The notes below the pieces were generated by a model. The model saw nothing but the letters and a program-made list of their open reading frames with translations, did not search any database and was not told where the DNA came from. A program made the translations under genes and the position numbers. A stretch of 6,931 nucleotides of DNA from positions 1-6,931 of the forward strand of contig JALWON010000111.1 in the NCBI GenBank assembly GCA_027083475.1, written 5' to 3'. Shown one piece after another: positions 5,144 through 6,931 of the stretch (the first letter of the stretch is position 1; every line of letters starts with the position of its first letter). Source of the stretch: Sulfurimonas sp. (GTDB lineage Bacteria; Campylobacterota; Campylobacteria; Campylobacterales; Sulfurimonadaceae).

Positions 5144-6532
5144 ATGAGATCTTCATGGTTAAAAGAGAGAGAAAACGATCCTGTTCGTACACAAATGTAT
5201 TATGCAAAACAAGGCATTATTACTGGCGAAATGGAGTATGTTGCAAAAGTAGAAGATTTATCTCCTGAATTAGTGCGAAGTGAAGTAGCACGCGGACGTA
5301 TGATTATTCCTGCAAATGTAAACCACACATCTTTAGAACCAATGGCAATTGGAATCGCAAGTAAATGTAAAATCAATGCAAATATTGGTTCTTCTGCGAT
5401 TGCTGCAGATATAGAAGATGAAGTTGAGAAGATGAAAATCTCGCAAAAATATAAAGCAGATACAGCGATGGATCTCTCAACAGGTGGTGACCTTGATGAG
5501 ATAAGAAAAGCGGTCATTAATGCTTCTGCTATTCCTATTGGAACAGTACCAATTTACCAAATACTGCATGATGTTGGGAACAAGATAGAAGACCTTACTA
5601 TAGAAGTTATGCTAGAGGTACTTGAGCGCCAAGCAAAACAGGGTGTTTCTTACTTTACTATTCATGCAGGTTTCTTACTTGAGACGATGCCAAAAGTTGC
5701 AAAACGCAAGATGGGAATTGTTTCTCGTGGGGGAAGTTTGATGGCTGCATGGATGATGCACTACCACAGAGAAAATCCTTTTTATACTGCGTTTGATGAA
5801 ATTTTAGACATCTGTGCAAAATACGATGTAAGTCTCTCTTTAGGAGATTCTCTTCGTCCTGGTTGTTTAGCCGATGCAAGTGACGATGCACAACTTGGTG
5901 AACTTAAAGTGCTTGGAGAGCTTACACTTAAAGCGTGGGAGAAAAATGTTCAAGTCATGATAGAAGGGCCTGGGCATGTGCCAATCAATCAGATTGAACG
6001 TAACATGAAGATTCAAAGAGAACTTTGTCATGAAGCTCCTTTTTACATTTTAGGGCCACTTGTGACCGACATCGCTGCTGGGTATGACCACATAAGTTCT
6101 GCGATTGGTGCAGCTGTGGGTGGTTGGCATGGTGCAAGTATGCTCTGTTATGTCACACCAAAAGAGCATTTAGGTCTGCCAAACGCAGCAGATGTTCGCG
6201 AGGGAATTATTGCCTATAAAATCGCAGCGCATGCTGCAGACATTGCGCGTGGACGCAAAGGTGCTAGAGATATAGATGATGCTATGAGTGATGCTCGTTA
6301 TGCGTTTGACTGGGAAAAACAGTTTGAGCTTTCTCTCGATGGGGATAGAGCAAGAGAGTACCACGATGAGACACTTCCTCAAGATGTATTTAAAGAAGCA
6401 GAATTTTGTTCTATGTGTGGACCAAAATTTTGTTCTTACAAGATTACACAAGAAATTATGGATAATCCTGAAGCTATCGCACAAATAGCAGCGGAAGCTA
6501 AAGAGAAAGAAGAAGCTGAAGCTGTGGCTTAA
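5144..6532 (+). CDS. thiC: Phosphomethylpyrimidine synthase ThiC (HMP-P synthase)
   Basis: This non-canonical radical-SAM enzyme converts aminoimidazole ribotide to 4-amino-5-hydroxymethyl-2-methylpyrimidine phosphate, the pyrimidine half of thiamin. The 462-aa product is the short form without the extra N-terminal domain of the E. coli enzyme (about 630 aa). Visible family motifs include NANIGSSA (78-85), MDLSTGGD (109-116), HAGF (174-177), SRGGSLMAAWM (194-204), SLGDSLRPGC (232-241), EGPGHVP (274-280) and TPKEHLGLP (338-346). The His residues in the last two are the expected metal ligands. The C-terminal C422-x2-C425-x4-C430 motif binds the [4Fe-4S] cluster that cleaves S-adenosylmethionine. 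After it comes a charged Glu/Lys/Ala-rich tail of about 30 residues. Start ATG 5144 has a strong AAGGAG. The gene is divergent from ispDF and co-directional with mrp, 101 bp upstream of it. No riboswitch is seen, so control of thiamin synthesis here must use something else or be constitutive. Confidence 0.98.
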   Translation: MRSSWLKERENDPVRTQMYYAKQGIITGEMEYVAKVEDLSPELVRSEVARGRMIIPANVNHTSLEPMAIGIASKCKINANIGSSAIAADIEDEVEKMKISQKYKADTAMDLSTGGDLDEIRKAVINASAIPIGTVPIYQILHDVGNKIEDLTIEVMLEVLERQAKQGVSYFTIHAGFLLETMPKVAKRKMGIVSRGGSLMAAWMMHYHRENPFYTAFDEILDICAKYDVSLSLGDSLRPGCLADASDDAQLGELKVLGELTLKAWEKNVQVMIEGPGHVPINQIERNMKIQRELCHEAPFYILGPLVTDIAAGYDHISSAIGAAVGGWHGASMLCYVTPKEHLGLPNAADVREGIIAYKIAAHAADIARGRKGARDIDDAMSDARYAFDWEKQFELSLDGDRAREYHDETLPQDVFKEAEFCSMCGPKFCSYKITQEIMDNPEAIAQIAAEAKEKEEAEAVA

Positions 6533-6558
6533 AACTTAAATAGTTGAAGTTCCTCTTT

Positions 6559-6585
6559 TAAATAAGACAATATTTGTCTTATTTA
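6559..6585. terminator. 12-bp hairpin between thiC and mrp: weak terminator or operator
   Basis: Bases 6559-6570 (TAAATAAGACAA) are the exact reverse complement of 6574-6585, with the 3-nt spacer TAT. The hairpin lies 26 bp after the thiC stop, where a terminator is expected, and its 3' arm is U-rich. The stem holds only two G:C pairs, and no T-tract follows on either strand, so intrinsic termination would be weak. Its right edge is two bases from the TATAAT box for mrp, so it covers the -35 region and could equally be a repressor site. The symmetry is certain; the role is not. Confidence 0.5.
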
Positions 6586-6587
6586 GA

Positions 6588-6593
6588 TATAAT
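6588..6593 (+). promoter_or_regulatory. Putative -10 box of the mrp promoter
   Basis: TATAAT, a perfect -10 consensus, lies 40 bases before the mrp start codon. The -35 position at 17 bp (6565-6570) reads AAGACA and falls inside the left arm of the adjacent hairpin. It suggests that mrp has its own promoter in addition to any read-through from thiC. Confidence 0.5.
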
Positions 6594-6633
6594 CTGAAAA
6601 TTAAAAAATATTGAACAAAGGAAATAATTTAAT

Positions 6634-6931
6634 ATGACTGAAGAAATTGTAAAATCAGCACTTTCAAAAGTAATGTATCCCGGTTTTACCAAAGATATCG
6701 TTACTTTTGGTTTTGTAAAAGATATCGTAGTCAATGGCGATGATGTAAGCTTCACAGTGGACATCACTTCATCTGCTCCAGAAGTTGCACAACAAATCAA
6801 AGAGGAAGCAACAGCTGAATTGATGCGTGAGGGTGCAGAGAACATTACTTGTAATATAAAAGCACCTGTTATGCCAAGAGAGAGTTCATCTAAGGGCAAA
6901 AATATTGCACCACAAGTGAAAAACTTCTTGA
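6634..6931 (+). CDS. mrp: Mrp/ApbC/NBP35-family Fe-S carrier ATPase, N-terminal part only
   Basis: Mrp/ApbC proteins are cytoplasmic P-loop ATPases that bind and hand over Fe-S clusters. Only the first 99 codons are inside the window; the gene runs off the right edge. The visible part is the N-terminal MIP18/DUF59 domain: a first helix, then YPGFTKDIVTFGFVKDI (15-31), a beta strand (VSFTVDITS), SSAPEVA (46-52) and a second helix. It leads into KNIAPQVKNF (89-98), the linker that directly precedes the ATPase domain in this family (the P-loop GKGGVGKST follows shortly after). The P-loop and the cluster-binding CxxC lie outside the window and cannot be confirmed. ATG 6634 follows AAAGGA at 6617-6622 with 11-bp spacing. 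The gene follows thiC in the same direction, with its own likely promoter. Confidence 0.93.
   Translation, partial: MTEEIVKSALSKVMYPGFTKDIVTFGFVKDIVVNGDDVSFTVDITSSAPEVAQQIKEEATAELMREGAENITCNIKAPVMPRESSSKGKNIAPQVKNFL

Noticed and set aside
1397..5723. Full matches to the recalled HP1021 box, such as TGTTTCT in pgpA and thiC
   Set aside because: They are scattered inside coding sequence, and a 7-bp degenerate AT-rich motif is expected there by chance.
6404..6435. Direct repeat AATTTTGTTCT near the end of thiC
   Set aside because: Both copies encode the Phe-Cys-Ser codons of the conserved cluster motif, so the repeat follows from the protein sequence.
5200..6899. Minus-strand frames (5200-5517, 5658-5891, 6170-6484, 6579-6899) and a plus frame at 6288-6488
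   Set aside because: They are shadows of thiC and mrp, which have strong motif support and good ribosome sites.

Overview
The window is AT-rich, densely packed bacterial DNA. It fits a member of the Campylobacterota (epsilonproteobacteria), most likely a Sulfurimonas-like free-living lineage. The evidence is a fused IspD-IspF gene, the gene order ispDF / atypical response regulator / ATP-sulfurylase-like gene / pgpA (recalled as the order of Campylobacter jejuni Cj1607 to Cj1610), a mrp gene close to ispDF, a short ThiC, and TATAAT-type -10 boxes without clear -35 boxes. The lineage is inferred from remembered gene orders and motifs, not from a database search. Both ends of the window cut through genes, so it may be a complete contig.

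Layout. Bases 1-113 are a perfect 48-bp inverted repeat around a 17-nt spacer. It lies over the start of a plus-strand MscS-family mechanosensitive channel gene (45-1265) and looks more like a contig-end fold-back than biology. From 4947 back to 1255 a four-gene minus-strand operon runs without real gaps: ispDF (non-mevalonate isoprenoid synthesis), a HP1021/Cj1608-type regulator, an ATP-sulfurylase-like nucleotidyltransferase, and a PgpA-like membrane phosphatase. Gene junctions overlap or are 9 bp apart. The operon ends tail-to-tail with the channel gene, overlapping it by 11 bp. A 196-bp divergent promoter region (4948-5143) separates ispDF from plus-strand thiC (5144-6532), the radical-SAM HMP-phosphate synthase of thiamin synthesis. 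After a 101-bp gap with a hairpin and a TATAAT box comes the 5' part of mrp/apbC (6634 to the window end), an Fe-S cluster carrier ATPase.

How the genes fit together. thiC and mrp are linked biochemically, because ThiC carries a [4Fe-4S] cluster and Mrp/ApbC supplies Fe-S clusters. The minus-strand operon joins an isoprenoid enzyme and a phospholipid enzyme to a regulator without a phospho-acceptor aspartate and to an ATP-sulfurylase relative whose sulfate-binding motif is altered. The PgpA homologue is also changed at several positions that are normally conserved. The most interesting reading is therefore that three of the four operon members depart from the textbook function of their family. 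I see no mobile element, CRISPR array, tRNA or rRNA, and no gene-free stretch longer than about 200 bp.
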